Source: Roseovarius sp. ZX-A-9 (GTDB taxonomy: Bacteria; Pseudomonadota; Alphaproteobacteria; Rhodobacterales; Rhodobacteraceae). Taken from it: a stretch of DNA of 64,000 nt. The DNA is taken from NCBI RefSeq assembly GCF_028369135.1, contig NZ_JAPWHW010000003.1, positions 62,001 to 126,000 on the forward strand, given 5' to 3'. This document shows positions 8,499-17,808 of this stretch, piece by piece (the stretch's first letter is position 1; the number at the start of each line of letters is the position of its first letter). Both the position numbers and the translations under genes were made by a program. Below the pieces are notes generated by a model. The model ran no database searches, was not told the origin of the DNA, and saw only the letters and a program-made list of their open reading frames with translations.

Positions 8499-9152
8499 TC
8501 AGGAAGGCAGCTTGGTCTTGCGCAGATAAGGCAGCACTGTTTCGAAGTCGCCGAACTTTTTCTTTGCATCCGCATCGCTGACCGCTGGCGGGATGATGAC
8601 ATCCTCACCCACCTGCCAGTCAGCAGGCGTGGCGACGCCCGCCTTGGCGGCGGTCTGCAACCCGTCAAGCGCGCGCAGCACTTCGCTGAAGTTGCGGCCA
8701 ACATTCATCGGGTAGGTCATCGACAGTTTCAGTTGCTTGTCCGGACCGATGATAAAGACGCTGCGGACGGTCGCGCTGTCATTCGGCGTGCGGCCATCGG
8801 GCAAATAGGCTTCGGCAGGCAGCATGTCGAATGCCTTGGACACGGCCAGCCCTTCATCGGCGATGATCGGAAAACCGGCCTTGGAGCCAGCGACCTTCTC
8901 AATGTCGCCTTTCCATTTCTTGTGATCTTCAACCCCGTCAACCGAAACACCGATCACCTTGGTGCCGCGCTTTTCCCATTCAGCCGACAATTTGGCGACG
9001 GCACTGAATTCGGTGGTGCAGACCGGAGTGAAATCCTTGGGGTGGGAAAACAGGATCGCCCAGCTATCACCGATCCAATCGTGAAAGCTGATTTCACCTT
9101 GATCGGTGTCGGCTTTGAAATCCGGGACAATATCGTTGATACGCAGGCCCAT
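8499..9152 (-). CDS. 1-Cys peroxiredoxin (Prx6 type)
   Basis: The 217-residue protein is a full-length Prx6/1-Cys peroxiredoxin, which reduces hydrogen peroxide and organic hydroperoxides in the cytoplasm. The peroxidatic cysteine is in HPKDFTPVCTTEF (Cys45), with the downstream partners GVSVDGVEDHKKW and SVFIIGPDKQLKLSMTYPMNVGRNF; the long C-terminal domain and no obvious resolving cysteine fit the 1-Cys class. ATG 9152 is chosen because an AAGGAG ribosome binding site precedes it at proper spacing and the N-terminus MGLRINDIVPDF is the family start. It is monocistronic, with a terminator behind it and the putative small RNA beyond. Confidence 0.95.
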   Translation of the reverse strand: MGLRINDIVPDFKADTDQGEISFHDWIGDSWAILFSHPKDFTPVCTTEFSAVAKLSAEWEKRGTKVIGVSVDGVEDHKKWKGDIEKVAGSKAGFPIIADEGLAVSKAFDMLPAEAYLPDGRTPNDSATVRSVFIIGPDKQLKLSMTYPMNVGRNFSEVLRALDGLQTAAKAGVATPADWQVGEDVIIPPAVSDADAKKKFGDFETVLPYLRKTKLPS

Positions 9153-9325
9153 GACGCTACTCCTTGGTTGTTGATTTCGACTCAGCCCGAAAGATAAGCA
9201 GCCTCTGGCAAAATTGCACGTCCCCGTCACTTGCCCCTGCCCGCGACGGGTGACAAAGTGGCCCCAGCAAAGCCGCCCAGCCACCGTCAGGCGGCCCATC
9301 ATCCATTTTTCACTTGGAGCAAGAC

Positions 9326-10759
9326 ATGATCGAAAAACGTCAATTCTACATTGGTGGTGCCTGGACAGATCCGGCCATCAAGAATGATCACAACGTCATC
9401 AACCCCACCAACGAAGAGTCCTGCGCGATCATCACCCTTGGCGGGCAGGCCGATACCGATGCTGCCGTTGCCGCCGCCAAGGCAGCGTTTCCGGCCTGGG
9501 CCGCGACCGATCCGGCGACCCGGATCGCTTATGTGGAAAAGATTCTGGAAATCTACAACAGACGCACCGAGGACGTAGCGCAGGCGATCAGCCTGGAGAT
9601 GGGCGCACCCATCGACATGGCTCGCGAACAACAGGCCGGTGCAGGCGCCTACCACATCGGCACCTTCATCGACATCGCCAAGAAATTCGAATTCATCCAC
9701 CCGATGGACCCCAACACACCCGGCAGCATGATCGCACATGAACCGATCGGCGTGACCGCGCTGATCACACCGTGGAACTGGCCGATGAACCAGGTCACGC
9801 TCAAGGTGATCGCGGCGCTGGTGGCGGGCTGCACGATGGTGCTGAAACCGTCCGAGGAATCGCCTCTTTCCGCGATGGTCTTTGCCGAAATCGTGGACGA
9901 GGCCGGCATTCCCGCCGGTGTCTTCAACCTGGTGAACGGCGATGGCGTGGGCGTCGGCAGCCAACTCACGGTGCACGAAGATGTGGACATGGTCAGCTTT
10001 ACCGGCTCGTCGCGCGCAGGCAAGCTGATCTCGAAGGCCGCCGCCGACACGCTCAAGCGCGTCAGCCTGGAACTGGGTGGCAAGGGCGCGAACCTGATTT
10101 TCGCCGATGCCGACGACAAGGCCGTGAAGCGCGGCGTGCTGCATTGCATGAACAACTCGGGCCAGTCCTGCAACGCGCCGACCCGCATGTTGGTCCAGCG
10201 TGAAATCTATGACCAGGCCGTCGCGACAGCGGCAGAGGTCGCCTCCAGCGTCAAGGTTGGCCCAGCCAACGAATCGGGCCGCCATATCGGCCCCGTGGTA
10301 AACGAGGTGCAGTTCAACAAGATCCAGGATCTCATCCAGAAGGGCATCGACGAAGGCGCCCGTCTGGTTGCAGGCGGCACGGGCCGGCCCGATGGCTTGA
10401 ACCGCGGTTTCTACGTCAAACCGACGGTCTTTGCGGATGTGAACAACCAGATGACCATCGCGCGCGAGGAAATCTTTGGCCCCGTGTTGTCGATCATCCC
10501 CTTTGACACCGAAGAGGAAGGGATCGAGATCGCCAATGACACGCCTTACGGTCTGACCAACTATGCCCAGACCCAGGATCCGGCCCGCGCCAACCGCCTA
10601 GCACGCGCACTGCGTGCCGGAATGGTCGAGATCAACGGCAAGAGCCGGGGCGCCGGCGCGCCATTTGGCGGGATGAAGCAGTCCGGCAATGGTCGCGAGG
10701 GCGGAACCTGGGGCATCGAGGACTTCACCGAGGTGAAATCGATCTCGGGCTGGACCTGA
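9326..10759 (+). CDS. NAD(P)+-dependent aldehyde dehydrogenase
   Basis: This 477-residue ALDH superfamily member oxidises an aldehyde to the acid with NAD(P)+. Visible landmarks are the Rossmann-site TPWNWPMNQ, the FTGSSRAGK loop, the catalytic base SLELGGKGAN, the catalytic cysteine in NSGQSCNAPTR (about Cys282), EEIFGPVLS, and the C-terminal PFGGMKQSGNGREGG. The natural substrate cannot be told from sequence; it resembles general and gamma-glutamyl-type ALDHs. ATG 9326 with GGAG at 9316-9319 is preferred over an in-frame TTG at 9314. It is followed after 10 bases by a glycosyltransferase gene, so read-through into the glycan module is possible. Confidence 0.93.
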   Translation: MIEKRQFYIGGAWTDPAIKNDHNVINPTNEESCAIITLGGQADTDAAVAAAKAAFPAWAATDPATRIAYVEKILEIYNRRTEDVAQAISLEMGAPIDMAREQQAGAGAYHIGTFIDIAKKFEFIHPMDPNTPGSMIAHEPIGVTALITPWNWPMNQVTLKVIAALVAGCTMVLKPSEESPLSAMVFAEIVDEAGIPAGVFNLVNGDGVGVGSQLTVHEDVDMVSFTGSSRAGKLISKAAADTLKRVSLELGGKGANLIFADADDKAVKRGVLHCMNNSGQSCNAPTRMLVQREIYDQAVATAAEVASSVKVGPANESGRHIGPVVNEVQFNKIQDLIQKGIDEGARLVAGGTGRPDGLNRGFYVKPTVFADVNNQMTIAREEIFGPVLSIIPFDTEEEGIEIANDTPYGLTNYAQTQDPARANRLARALRAGMVEINGKSRGAGAPFGGMKQSGNGREGGTWGIEDFTEVKSISGWT

Positions 10760-10769
10760 GAGGCCCCGT

Positions 10770-11522
10770 ATGGCGATGCGCGCCTATGTCCTGCATCTGC
10801 TCCGCGCTGAAAAGCGGCGACAGAATGCGCGCGATCTGCTGAGAAACTGCGGCGTGGCCGGAACTATCTGGCCCGCCGTCGACGGAGCAGCAATGTCGTC
10901 CGGCGATCTGGCCAAAAGCTATGGCGCGGATCTATTCGAGCCCCCCTACCCCTTTGCCCTGCGCACCGGCGAAATCGGCTGTTTTCTCAGCCACCGGCAA
11001 ATCTGGGCCGACATGCAGGACCGCAGCGAGGATGCGGCCCTGATCATCGAGGATGACGCGGGACTGGACGCCCCCCTCTTTGAGCAGGCGATGGCCCTGG
11101 CCAACGAGCACGTGCAAGCTCTGGGCTATATCCAGTTGCAGACCCGCCCGCCCCGCAGCCCCAGCCGCCTGATTGACAAGAACGGCCCCTGCGCATTGGT
11201 GCTGCCCGAAATGGCCGGGCTGCGGACCACCGCACAAGTCGTCAGCAAACAGGCAGCGGCACGGCTGCTGGCACGCTCGGACCCGTTCGACCGGCCCGTC
11301 GATACCTACGTCCAGAGCTCTTGGTACACCGGCCTGCACCCGGCGATGATCACCCCGTCCGGCGTGCTGGAGATTGCTGACCAGCTTGATGGCTCAACAA
11401 TCCAGAGCAGCAAAAAATCGCTGTGGGAAAGGGCCACCCGCGAGGTCAAGCGTTCACGCTACCGCGCTGCCGTACGCCGCATCTCGCGTCAGGCTCTGCC
11501 CCCGGAGCCAAGTGATGACTGA
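10770..11522 (+). CDS. Glycosyltransferase family 25 protein
   Basis: The 250-residue protein matches GT25 (LPS-type beta-galactosyltransferases such as Lex2/LgtB). It has an N-terminal YVLHLLRAEKRRQNA (family YVINLdRRxdR), the conserved LRTGEIGCFLSHRQIWADM, an acidic metal-binding LIIEDDAGLD, and a later VDTYVQSSW segment. It probably adds a sugar to a lipopolysaccharide core or capsule on the cytoplasmic face. An alternative ATG at 10776 is equally possible. It overlaps the fucosyltransferase start by eight bases, forming a small glycan module with the downstream kinase-like gene. Confidence 0.88.
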   Translation: MAMRAYVLHLLRAEKRRQNARDLLRNCGVAGTIWPAVDGAAMSSGDLAKSYGADLFEPPYPFALRTGEIGCFLSHRQIWADMQDRSEDAALIIEDDAGLDAPLFEQAMALANEHVQALGYIQLQTRPPRSPSRLIDKNGPCALVLPEMAGLRTTAQVVSKQAAARLLARSDPFDRPVDTYVQSSWYTGLHPAMITPSGVLEIADQLDGSTIQSSKKSLWERATREVKRSRYRAAVRRISRQALPPEPSDD

Positions 11523-12387
11523 CCGCGACCCGTCGCGATTGATCACCACCCGGCTGTTCGGCGGGGCGGGCAACCAGCTTTTTCAATATGCTGCGGGGCG
11601 GGCGCTGGCGGATCATCTGGGGTGCGATCTGGCGCTGGATTCGCGCTACGTGTCGGGCAGCCGCGATCGGGGTGATTGTTTTGCCCATTTCGGCCATGCG
11701 CGGTTCACCCGCGATGTGCGCCTGCCACCCGCCAAAGCGGACGGTGCACTGCGCTACGCGCTCTGGCGCGCCCTTGGCCGCGCGCCCCGGTTTCACCGCG
11801 AACGGGGCCTCGGGTTCGATCCCGCGTTCTTTGACTTGATGCCCGGCACCTATCTGCACGGTTATTGGCAGTCGGCGCGCTATTTCGCCCCCATCGCAGC
11901 GCAGTTGCGCGACGACCTGCGTTTTACCACCTCCTTTGATGCGGAAAATGCCGACATGGCCACGCAGATCGCCGCCGCCCCTCTGCCGGTTGCGCTGCAT
12001 GTGCGCCGGGGTGACTATGTGGCCGGTGACAGCTATGCAGCCTGCCCGCCCGACTATTACCGCCGCGCCGTCCGGCATATCGCCGAGACAGCAGATGCCC
12101 CGCTGACCTGTTTCGTCTTTTCCAACGATCCGAGCTGGGCGCGTGACAATCTGGCACTGGGTCAGGAAACGGTGATCGTCGATATCAATGACGAGACGAC
12201 AGGTCATTTCGATATGGCACTGATGGCGCGCTGTACGCACAACATCATCGCCAATTCCACGTTTTCGTGGTGGGCCGCATGGCTGAACCCGCACCCGACC
12301 AAGACGGTCATCGCGCCCAAAGACTGGTTCGCCAAGGATAAGCTGAGCAATCCCGACCTCTGCCCGCAGGACTGGCTGCGGTTGTGA
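11515..12387 (+). CDS. Alpha-1,2-fucosyltransferase (GT11)
   Basis: The 290-residue product is a GT11 fucosyltransferase that transfers fucose from GDP-fucose onto a galactose-type acceptor. Conserved pieces are the N-terminal TTRLFGGAGNQLFQYAAGRALA, the donor-binding HVRRGDYV (residues 162-169), FVFSNDPSWARDNL, and the C-terminal IIANSTFSWWAAWL. ATG 11515 overlaps the end of the GT25 gene by eight bases, implying translational coupling; the frame extends upstream but only inside GT25. It is likely part of surface polysaccharide or LPS decoration. Confidence 0.94.
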   Translation: MTDRDPSRLITTRLFGGAGNQLFQYAAGRALADHLGCDLALDSRYVSGSRDRGDCFAHFGHARFTRDVRLPPAKADGALRYALWRALGRAPRFHRERGLGFDPAFFDLMPGTYLHGYWQSARYFAPIAAQLRDDLRFTTSFDAENADMATQIAAAPLPVALHVRRGDYVAGDSYAACPPDYYRRAVRHIAETADAPLTCFVFSNDPSWARDNLALGQETVIVDINDETTGHFDMALMARCTHNIIANSTFSWWAAWLNPHPTKTVIAPKDWFAKDKLSNPDLCPQDWLRL

Positions 12388-12430
12388 CCACACGCTTTCC
12401 GCCGCAGGCGAAACGCTCTAAGAAAAGCAC

Positions 12431-13471
12431 ATGACATTGCCCCCGGATATCGCCGATGCGCCCTTTGAAGGCGAGACCGTGCACAAGCGCGACATCTTTT
12501 CCGAGACCATTTCGGGGCACTTGATAGGCGTGCCGGATTTTCCGGTTGTCCTGCGCAGACTGGACGGGGTGCCCTTCTATGCGCGCGCCTTGGCCTGGGC
12601 GCTGGCACGCCGCGAGATCAAAGGTTTGCGGGCGGTGCAGGGCATTGAAGGCACGCCGCTGCTGATCCGGGTAGATCGCACGGGCCTGTTGCGCAGTTGG
12701 ACACGTGGCACGCCGTTGCATCTTGCCAAACCGGCCAGCGCCGAATGGTACCGCGACGCCAAGCGCCTGTTGCGCGAGATGCGCCGCGCGGGCGTCACCC
12801 ATAACGATATCGCCAAGCCGCAGAACTGGTTGATGACGCCCGAAGGACGCGCGGCGGTCATCGACTTTCAACTGGCAACGGTGCATCGGCGGCGCGGCCG
12901 GCTCTTTCGCGTGATGGCACGCGAGGATCTGCGCCACTTGCTGAAACAGAAACGCGCCTATGCGCCTGACCTGCTGACCCCGGCCGAACACGCGATGCTG
13001 GCGCGAAAGGCGCTGCCCGCGCGCATCTGGATGGCCACGGCCAAGCCAGCCTATAATTTCATCACCCGCCGCCTGATGAACTGGTCCGACGGCGAAGGTA
13101 CCGAGGACCGCATTTCGCGCGACGGCCCTGCGCTGCGCACCGCCCTGATGGAGCATCCCCGGATCACTGATGTGGCGCTGGCCACCTACGCCCTGCCCGC
13201 CAAAGGCGTCGGGCTGTATGCCTTTGTCGAAACGCCGCTGGATGCCGCTGCGCTCGCAGCACTCGCGCCCACACCCCGCCCCGAACTGATCCAGCCGGTG
13301 ATCGCCTTGCCGCGAGGCCCGGATGGTCGCGTGCGAGAGGACGCGTTGCATCTGGTCGCCGCCAACCGTCTTGATGAATTGCAATTGCTGATGGACGCCG
13401 ACCCGGATCTGGCGACAGCGCTGCGCCCGATCATCGCGGCCCGCCTCAACCTGACCGACCGCTCGCGCTGA
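12431..13471 (+). CDS. Kinase-like protein with an ANL (acyl-CoA synthetase) C-terminal-like domain
   Basis: This 346-residue protein has a eukaryotic-type/LPS-kinase-like catalytic loop HNDIAKPQNWL (residues 124-134) and IDFQLA (144-149), where the usual DFG is DFQ. After a linker, residues about 225-320 look like the C-terminal subdomain of adenylate-forming enzymes: RISRDGPALRTALMEHPRITDVALAT, GLYAFVE and LPRGPDGRVREDAL, the last matching the LPxxxxGKxxR motif but with Arg in place of the catalytic Lys. It follows two glycosyltransferase genes by 43 bases, which suggests a role in glycan or lipid phosphorylation; the substrate is unknown. The kinase call is good, while the second domain rests on motif resemblance. 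Confidence 0.72.
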   Translation: MTLPPDIADAPFEGETVHKRDIFSETISGHLIGVPDFPVVLRRLDGVPFYARALAWALARREIKGLRAVQGIEGTPLLIRVDRTGLLRSWTRGTPLHLAKPASAEWYRDAKRLLREMRRAGVTHNDIAKPQNWLMTPEGRAAVIDFQLATVHRRRGRLFRVMAREDLRHLLKQKRAYAPDLLTPAEHAMLARKALPARIWMATAKPAYNFITRRLMNWSDGEGTEDRISRDGPALRTALMEHPRITDVALATYALPAKGVGLYAFVETPLDAAALAALAPTPRPELIQPVIALPRGPDGRVREDALHLVAANRLDELQLLMDADPDLATALRPIIAARLNLTDRSR

Positions 13472-13475
13472 TCGC

Positions 13476-14123
13476 TCAGAACGGTGCCTTGGCGCGAAAG
13501 CTGAGGCCGCGCCCGCCATCGGGGTGCTTCAGCCGCAACTCCTCGGAGTGCAGCATCAGGCGCGGATAATCACCCGCCGGACCTGAAGCGTAGAGCGGAT
13601 CACCCAAAATGGGGTGCCCCAGCGCCAACATATGCACGCGCAACTGGTGGCTGCGCCCTGTCTTGGGCATCAGCCTCACCCGTGTCTCGGTATCGTTTGC
13701 CCGCAGCACGCGCCAATCGGTATGCGCCGCGCGCCCGGTCTCGTGACAGACCATCTGGCGCGGCCTGTTGGGCCAGTCGACGATCAACGGCAGATCGACC
13801 GTGCCCGTTTTCGGCTCCAGCCGCCCCGCCACACGCGCCACATAGAACTTGCGCACATATCGCTTTTCGAACTGCAGCCCTAGATGCCGCTGCGCATAGG
13901 GCGTCAGGCCAAAGATCATTGCGCCTGACGTGTCGCGGTCCAGCCGGTGCACCAGAAGTGCCGTAGGAAACGCGTCCTGCACACGGGAAAGCAGGCAGTC
14001 GGCCAGCTCCGGCCCCTTGCCCGGCACCGACAAAAGCCCCGCAGGCTTGTCCAGCACAACGATCTCGTGATCGGCATGCAGCACGCTCAGCGGTACGTCG
14101 GGAGGGGAATAGGCGTCACTCAT
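13476..14123 (-). CDS. RluA-family pseudouridine synthase
   Basis: The 215-residue protein is a compact RluA-type pseudouridine synthase, modifying rRNA and/or tRNA. It has the catalytic motif HRLDRDTSGAMIFG (Asp of RLD), the N-terminal VLDKPAGLLSVPGKG, the KTGRSHQLRVH segment and HPILGDPLY. There is no N-terminal S4 domain, as in E. coli RluA (23S U746 / tRNA U32), so a dual-specific RluA role is likely but not proven. It ends four bases from the kinase-like gene, which converges on it, leaving no room for a terminator. hemC lies behind its start on the same strand. Confidence 0.92.
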   Translation of the reverse strand: MSDAYSPPDVPLSVLHADHEIVVLDKPAGLLSVPGKGPELADCLLSRVQDAFPTALLVHRLDRDTSGAMIFGLTPYAQRHLGLQFEKRYVRKFYVARVAGRLEPKTGTVDLPLIVDWPNRPRQMVCHETGRAAHTDWRVLRANDTETRVRLMPKTGRSHQLRVHMLALGHPILGDPLYASGPAGDYPRLMLHSEELRLKHPDGGRGLSFRAKAPF

Positions 14124-14217
14124 CCTGCCCGCCTACCCGAAGCTCGCGGCGTGGTCCAGCACCGACCACACCTGTTCAATGTCTTCAAGATACTTGGAAT
14201 ACACGGCAACACAGACG

Positions 14218-15165
14218 CTAACTGCGCCAGTCAAAGAACCCCGGCCCCGCGCGCTCCAGCAGATCGCGCGCCATGGCACGCCCCAGTTCCGCGCCATCCT
14301 CGATCGGGGCGGTGCGGTCATCTTTCAGGGCCTCTGATCCGTCCGGGCGCAGCACTTCACCGCGCAGTCGCAGCGTGCCGCCGTCAAGATCGGCCAGACC
14401 GGCAATCGGGGTTTCGCACGAGCCGTCGAGTTCAGCCAAGAAGGCGCGTTCGGCCACCAAGCGCTGGCCGGTGGGCGTGTCATGGATCGCTTCCAGCATC
14501 TCGGCGGCGCGAATGTCATTGGCGCGCCGCTCGATACCGATGGCGCCTTGGGCAATGGCAGGCAACATGATCTCGGGTGCTATTGCCGCCGTGATCACCT
14601 CCGAACGCCCCAGCCGGTTAAGCCCGGCAACAGCCAGAAATGTGCAGGCGGCAACGCCGTCATTTAGCTTTTTCAGGCGAGTCTGCACATTGCCGCGGAA
14701 ATCAACCACTTCAAGATGCGGATAGTTCACCAGTACCTGCGCCCGACGGCGCAGCGACGAGGTGCCGACCTTTGCGCCAGCCGGCAGATCCCCCAGCCCC
14801 TCCGCGTGGGGTGCGACAAATGCGTCGCGCACGTCCTCTCGTGGCAGGTAGGTGTCCAGCAACAGCCCTTCGGGCTGCAATACCGGCATATCCTTCATCG
14901 AATGCACCGCCAGATCGATACTGCCATCCAGCAATGCCTGTTCGATCTCCTTGGTGAACAACCCCTTGCCACCGATCTCCTTCAGCGGCCGGTCGATGAT
15001 GCGGTCGCCGGTCGTCTTGATCACAACGATTTCAAACGCTTCGCCCGGCAGATCAAAGGCGGCACCTAGACGCGCACGGGTCTCATAGGCCTGCGCCAAC
15101 GCCAAGGGCGAGCCGCGGGTGCCCAGTCTCATCGGGGCCGTAGGGGTGGGCAATTGCAGTGTCAT
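14218..15165 (-). CDS. hemC: Hydroxymethylbilane synthase (porphobilinogen deaminase)
   Basis: The 315-residue enzyme polymerises four porphobilinogen molecules into hydroxymethylbilane using a dipyrromethane cofactor. Seen are the start [31 protein letters not shown], the substrate-binding [30 protein letters not shown], and the cofactor-anchoring cysteine in [12 protein letters not shown]. It is divergent from hemE, with 92 bases between the starts that must hold both promoters. Together with hemD and hemY at the left, four heme genes lie in this region. Confidence 0.97.
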   Translation of the reverse strand: MTLQLPTPTAPMRLGTRGSPLALAQAYETRARLGAAFDLPGEAFEIVVIKTTGDRIIDRPLKEIGGKGLFTKEIEQALLDGSIDLAVHSMKDMPVLQPEGLLLDTYLPREDVRDAFVAPHAEGLGDLPAGAKVGTSSLRRRAQVLVNYPHLEVVDFRGNVQTRLKKLNDGVAACTFLAVAGLNRLGRSEVITAAIAPEIMLPAIAQGAIGIERRANDIRAAEMLEAIHDTPTGQRLVAERAFLAELDGSCETPIAGLADLDGGTLRLRGEVLRPDGSEALKDDRTAPIEDGAELGRAMARDLLERAGPGFFDWRS

Positions 15166-15257
15166 GCAGACGGTCTAGTGCCCCCGCGCTGGCGGCGCAA
15201 GCATCAGGGTTGACATCACGCGCCCGGGGGAGGACGAACCCCACAGGAGGACCGGAT

Positions 15258-16292
15258 ATGGCCAATGACAAGACGATCCTGCGCGCCCTCGCGGGCGAGA
15301 CATTGCAAACACCACCGATCTGGATGATGCGCCAGGCGGGGCGGTATCTGCCCGAGTATCGCGCGACACGCGCGCAGGCCGGCGATTTCCTGTCCCTGTG
15401 CTACAACAGCGACCTTGCGACCGAGGTCACGCTGCAACCCATTCGGCGCTTCGGCTTCGATGCGGCAATCATGTTTGCCGATATCCTGCTGATCCCGCAG
15501 GCGTTGGGCGCGGACCTGTGGTTCGTGACCGGCGAAGGGCCGCGCCTTTCGACCATTGACAGCGAGGCCGATTTTGCCCGTCTGGCCGACGCGGCAGACA
15601 TCCACGAAACACTCGGCCCGATTTATCAGACCCTGCGCAACCTCACCGGAGCGCTGCCCCCCGAGACGACCCTGATCGGCTTCGCAGGCGCGCCCTGGAC
15701 CGTGGCCACTTACATGGTCGCCGGGCGCGGCACCCCCGATCAGGGCCCGGCGCACGCACTCAAGAACACCAATCCGGCGCTCTTTGATGCCTTGATCGAC
15801 AGGCTGACCAAGGCCACGATCGAATATCTTTCCGCACAGATCGAGGCCGGCGCCGAAGTGGTCAAGCTCTTTGACAGCTGGGCCGGGTCGCTGAAAGGCG
15901 CGGATTTCGACCGCTACGCCATCGCGCCCACCAAAGAGGTCATCACCGCCCTGAAAGCGCGCCACCCGGACACACCGATCATCGCCTTCCCGCGCGAGGC
16001 TGGCGATAAATATATCGGATTCGCCAAGAAAACCGGGGCCGATTGCGTCGCCATCGACAACTCGGTGACCGCCGATTGGGTGGCCGAAAACGTACAGGTT
16101 GACGGCTGCGTGCAGGGTAACCTCGCGTCGTCGCACATGGTCACGGGCGGCGATGCTCTGGTCCGGGAGACCCGCCAGATCGTCAACGCCCTGCGCGGCG
16201 GGCCGCATATCTTCAATCTCGGGCATGGAATCACTCCCGATGCGAACCCCGATAACGTACAACTGATGATCGATACCGTACGCGGCGGCTGA
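15258..16292 (+). CDS. hemE: Uroporphyrinogen decarboxylase
   Basis: The 344-residue HemE decarboxylates uroporphyrinogen III to coproporphyrinogen III. Signature features are [17 protein letters not shown] near the N-terminus, the [12 protein letters not shown] active-site segment with the catalytic Asp, [22 protein letters not shown] and FNLGHGI near the C-terminus. ATG 15258 has an exact AGGAGG eight bases upstream; the longer upstream frame is discarded. It is monocistronic, with a strong hairpin behind it. Confidence 0.97.
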   Translation: MANDKTILRALAGETLQTPPIWMMRQAGRYLPEYRATRAQAGDFLSLCYNSDLATEVTLQPIRRFGFDAAIMFADILLIPQALGADLWFVTGEGPRLSTIDSEADFARLADAADIHETLGPIYQTLRNLTGALPPETTLIGFAGAPWTVATYMVAGRGTPDQGPAHALKNTNPALFDALIDRLTKATIEYLSAQIEAGAEVVKLFDSWAGSLKGADFDRYAIAPTKEVITALKARHPDTPIIAFPREAGDKYIGFAKKTGADCVAIDNSVTADWVAENVQVDGCVQGNLASSHMVTGGDALVRETRQIVNALRGGPHIFNLGHGITPDANPDNVQLMIDTVRGG

Positions 16293-16301
16293 CAAAAGCG
16301 C

Positions 16302-16340
16302 TGCCGCACCAGTTGCCTGCTCGGCAAGTCCGGTGCGGCA
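16302..16340 (+). terminator. Stem-loop downstream of hemE
   Basis: TGCCGCACC (16302-16310) pairs with GGTGCGGCA (16332-16340), with an inner TTGCC/GGCAA pairing. It starts nine bases after the hemE stop. No T-run follows, so it may terminate inefficiently or stabilise the message end. Confidence 0.55.
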
Positions 16341-16479
16341 TAACGGCGCGCTGGCCCTTGCCCGCATCCCGGCGCGCCGCAGACGGCCGGGCGGATCGAA
16401 CGCCGCGTATTTCTTGATCCTCTCGGCAAGAATGGGCAAGAGAACGGGAACACATATCGGAATAGCTGGGGAATAGGCG

Positions 16480-17808
16480 ATGGACGAACGGCCCGAGATC
16501 GTGGATCAGGCAATCGGATATGCCCGGCAGGGGTGGGACATCGCCGAAGGCTGGCTGCTCAGCCCCGCCGCGTGGTCGCAATTCGCGCTGCTCATCGCCG
16601 CCTATCTGCTGGCGCTGCTGATCAGTCGCAGACTGACCCCATTGCTGAAACGCGTACTGACCCCGCCAGAGGCACCGCAGCATATCATCGCCCGCACGCG
16701 GCGTTTCATGCTGATCTTCTTACCCCTGATCCTGCCCTTGCTGGCCTATGCCCTTACCGGGATCGGTGAAAGCGTCACCCGCTCGCTCTTTGGTTCGGGC
16801 GCGGTGATCGCCTTTGGCAAACGTCTCTTCCTGTTCCTTGCTGTGCGCATTCTGGTGCGCGACATCCTGCGTGATCCGTTCCTGCGCGTTCTGGGGAAAT
16901 TTGTCCTCATTCCTGTGGCGGCGCTCTATGCGGTGGGGCTGCTGGACGACCTCACGGCCCAGCTTCGGGCGACAGTCGTGCCACTGGGCAACATGTCCTT
17001 CGACCTCTTGTGGCTCATTCAGGGCATCATCCTGGGCGGCGTGATATACTGGCTCGGGCGCTGGTCGAATGATCAGTCCCACGAGTTCATCAAAAGCCAG
17101 CAGGAGATGCGCCCCGCCACAAGGCAACTGGCCGCCAAGGCCGCCGAGATCGCGATTTTCGGTGCCGCTTTCCTGGTCCTGATGAATGTCATGGGGATCA
17201 GCCTGACCAGCCTCGCCGTGCTGGGTGGTGCCATCGGCGTCGGCCTCGGGTTCGGCCTGCAAAAGATTGCCGCAAACTTCATCTCTGGTGTGATCCTGCT
17301 GCTCGAAGGCCAGGCGACCGTGGGCGATTATGTCGAACTGGACGGCGGCGAGGCCGGTACCATCGTCAAGACAACGGCGCGCGCGATGATCCTGGAGACC
17401 TTTGATGGCCGCTGGATCGTGGTGCCGAACGAGGATTTCATCACCACGCGCGTCGTCAACTATTCCGATCAGGGCAGCGCGAACCGGTTCGAAGCACCAT
17501 TTTCGGTCAGCTATGATGTCGATATCAACATCGTTCCGGATATCGTGGAAAAGGCCGTGGCCACGCATCCCGATGTGCTGTCCGAACCCTACCCGCCCGA
17601 TTGCGAGCTGCGCGCCTTTGGCGATAGCGGCGTGGAGTTTGCTGTCGAATTCTGGGTCAACGGCCTCGATGACGGCAAGAACAAGTACACCTCTGACGTG
17701 CTCTTCCTGATCTGGAACGCGCTCAAGGCAGCAGATATCGAAATCCCCTACCCCCAGCGTGTCGTGCACCACAAAGGGCTACCGCCCGCACCCGTCGAGG
17801 CTGGATAA
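16480..17808 (+). CDS. Mechanosensitive ion channel, MscS family (copy 1)
   Basis: The 442-residue protein has about six hydrophobic helices, the last being the pore-lining TM3 with the glycine/alanine-rich LGGAIGVGLGFGLQKIAANFISG, followed by the beta-domain (VGDYVELDGGEAGTIVKTTARA, then VVPNEDFITTRVVNY) and the mixed C-terminal vestibule domain. MscS channels open under membrane tension to release solutes after osmotic downshift. It is larger than E. coli MscS because of extra N-terminal helices. A second family member lies at 50735-52165. The stop overlaps the next gene's start by one base (TAATG), so the two are probably co-translated. Confidence 0.93.
   Translation: MDERPEIVDQAIGYARQGWDIAEGWLLSPAAWSQFALLIAAYLLALLISRRLTPLLKRVLTPPEAPQHIIARTRRFMLIFLPLILPLLAYALTGIGESVTRSLFGSGAVIAFGKRLFLFLAVRILVRDILRDPFLRVLGKFVLIPVAALYAVGLLDDLTAQLRATVVPLGNMSFDLLWLIQGIILGGVIYWLGRWSNDQSHEFIKSQQEMRPATRQLAAKAAEIAIFGAAFLVLMNVMGISLTSLAVLGGAIGVGLGFGLQKIAANFISGVILLLEGQATVGDYVELDGGEAGTIVKTTARAMILETFDGRWIVVPNEDFITTRVVNYSDQGSANRFEAPFSVSYDVDINIVPDIVEKAVATHPDVLSEPYPPDCELRAFGDSGVEFAVEFWVNGLDDGKNKYTSDVLFLIWNALKAADIEIPYPQRVVHHKGLPPAPVEAG

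Noticed and set aside
9314-9328. TTG 9314 as start of the aldehyde dehydrogenase
   Set aside because: ATG 9326 has a GGAG at proper distance, and that GGAG would overlap the TTG codon.
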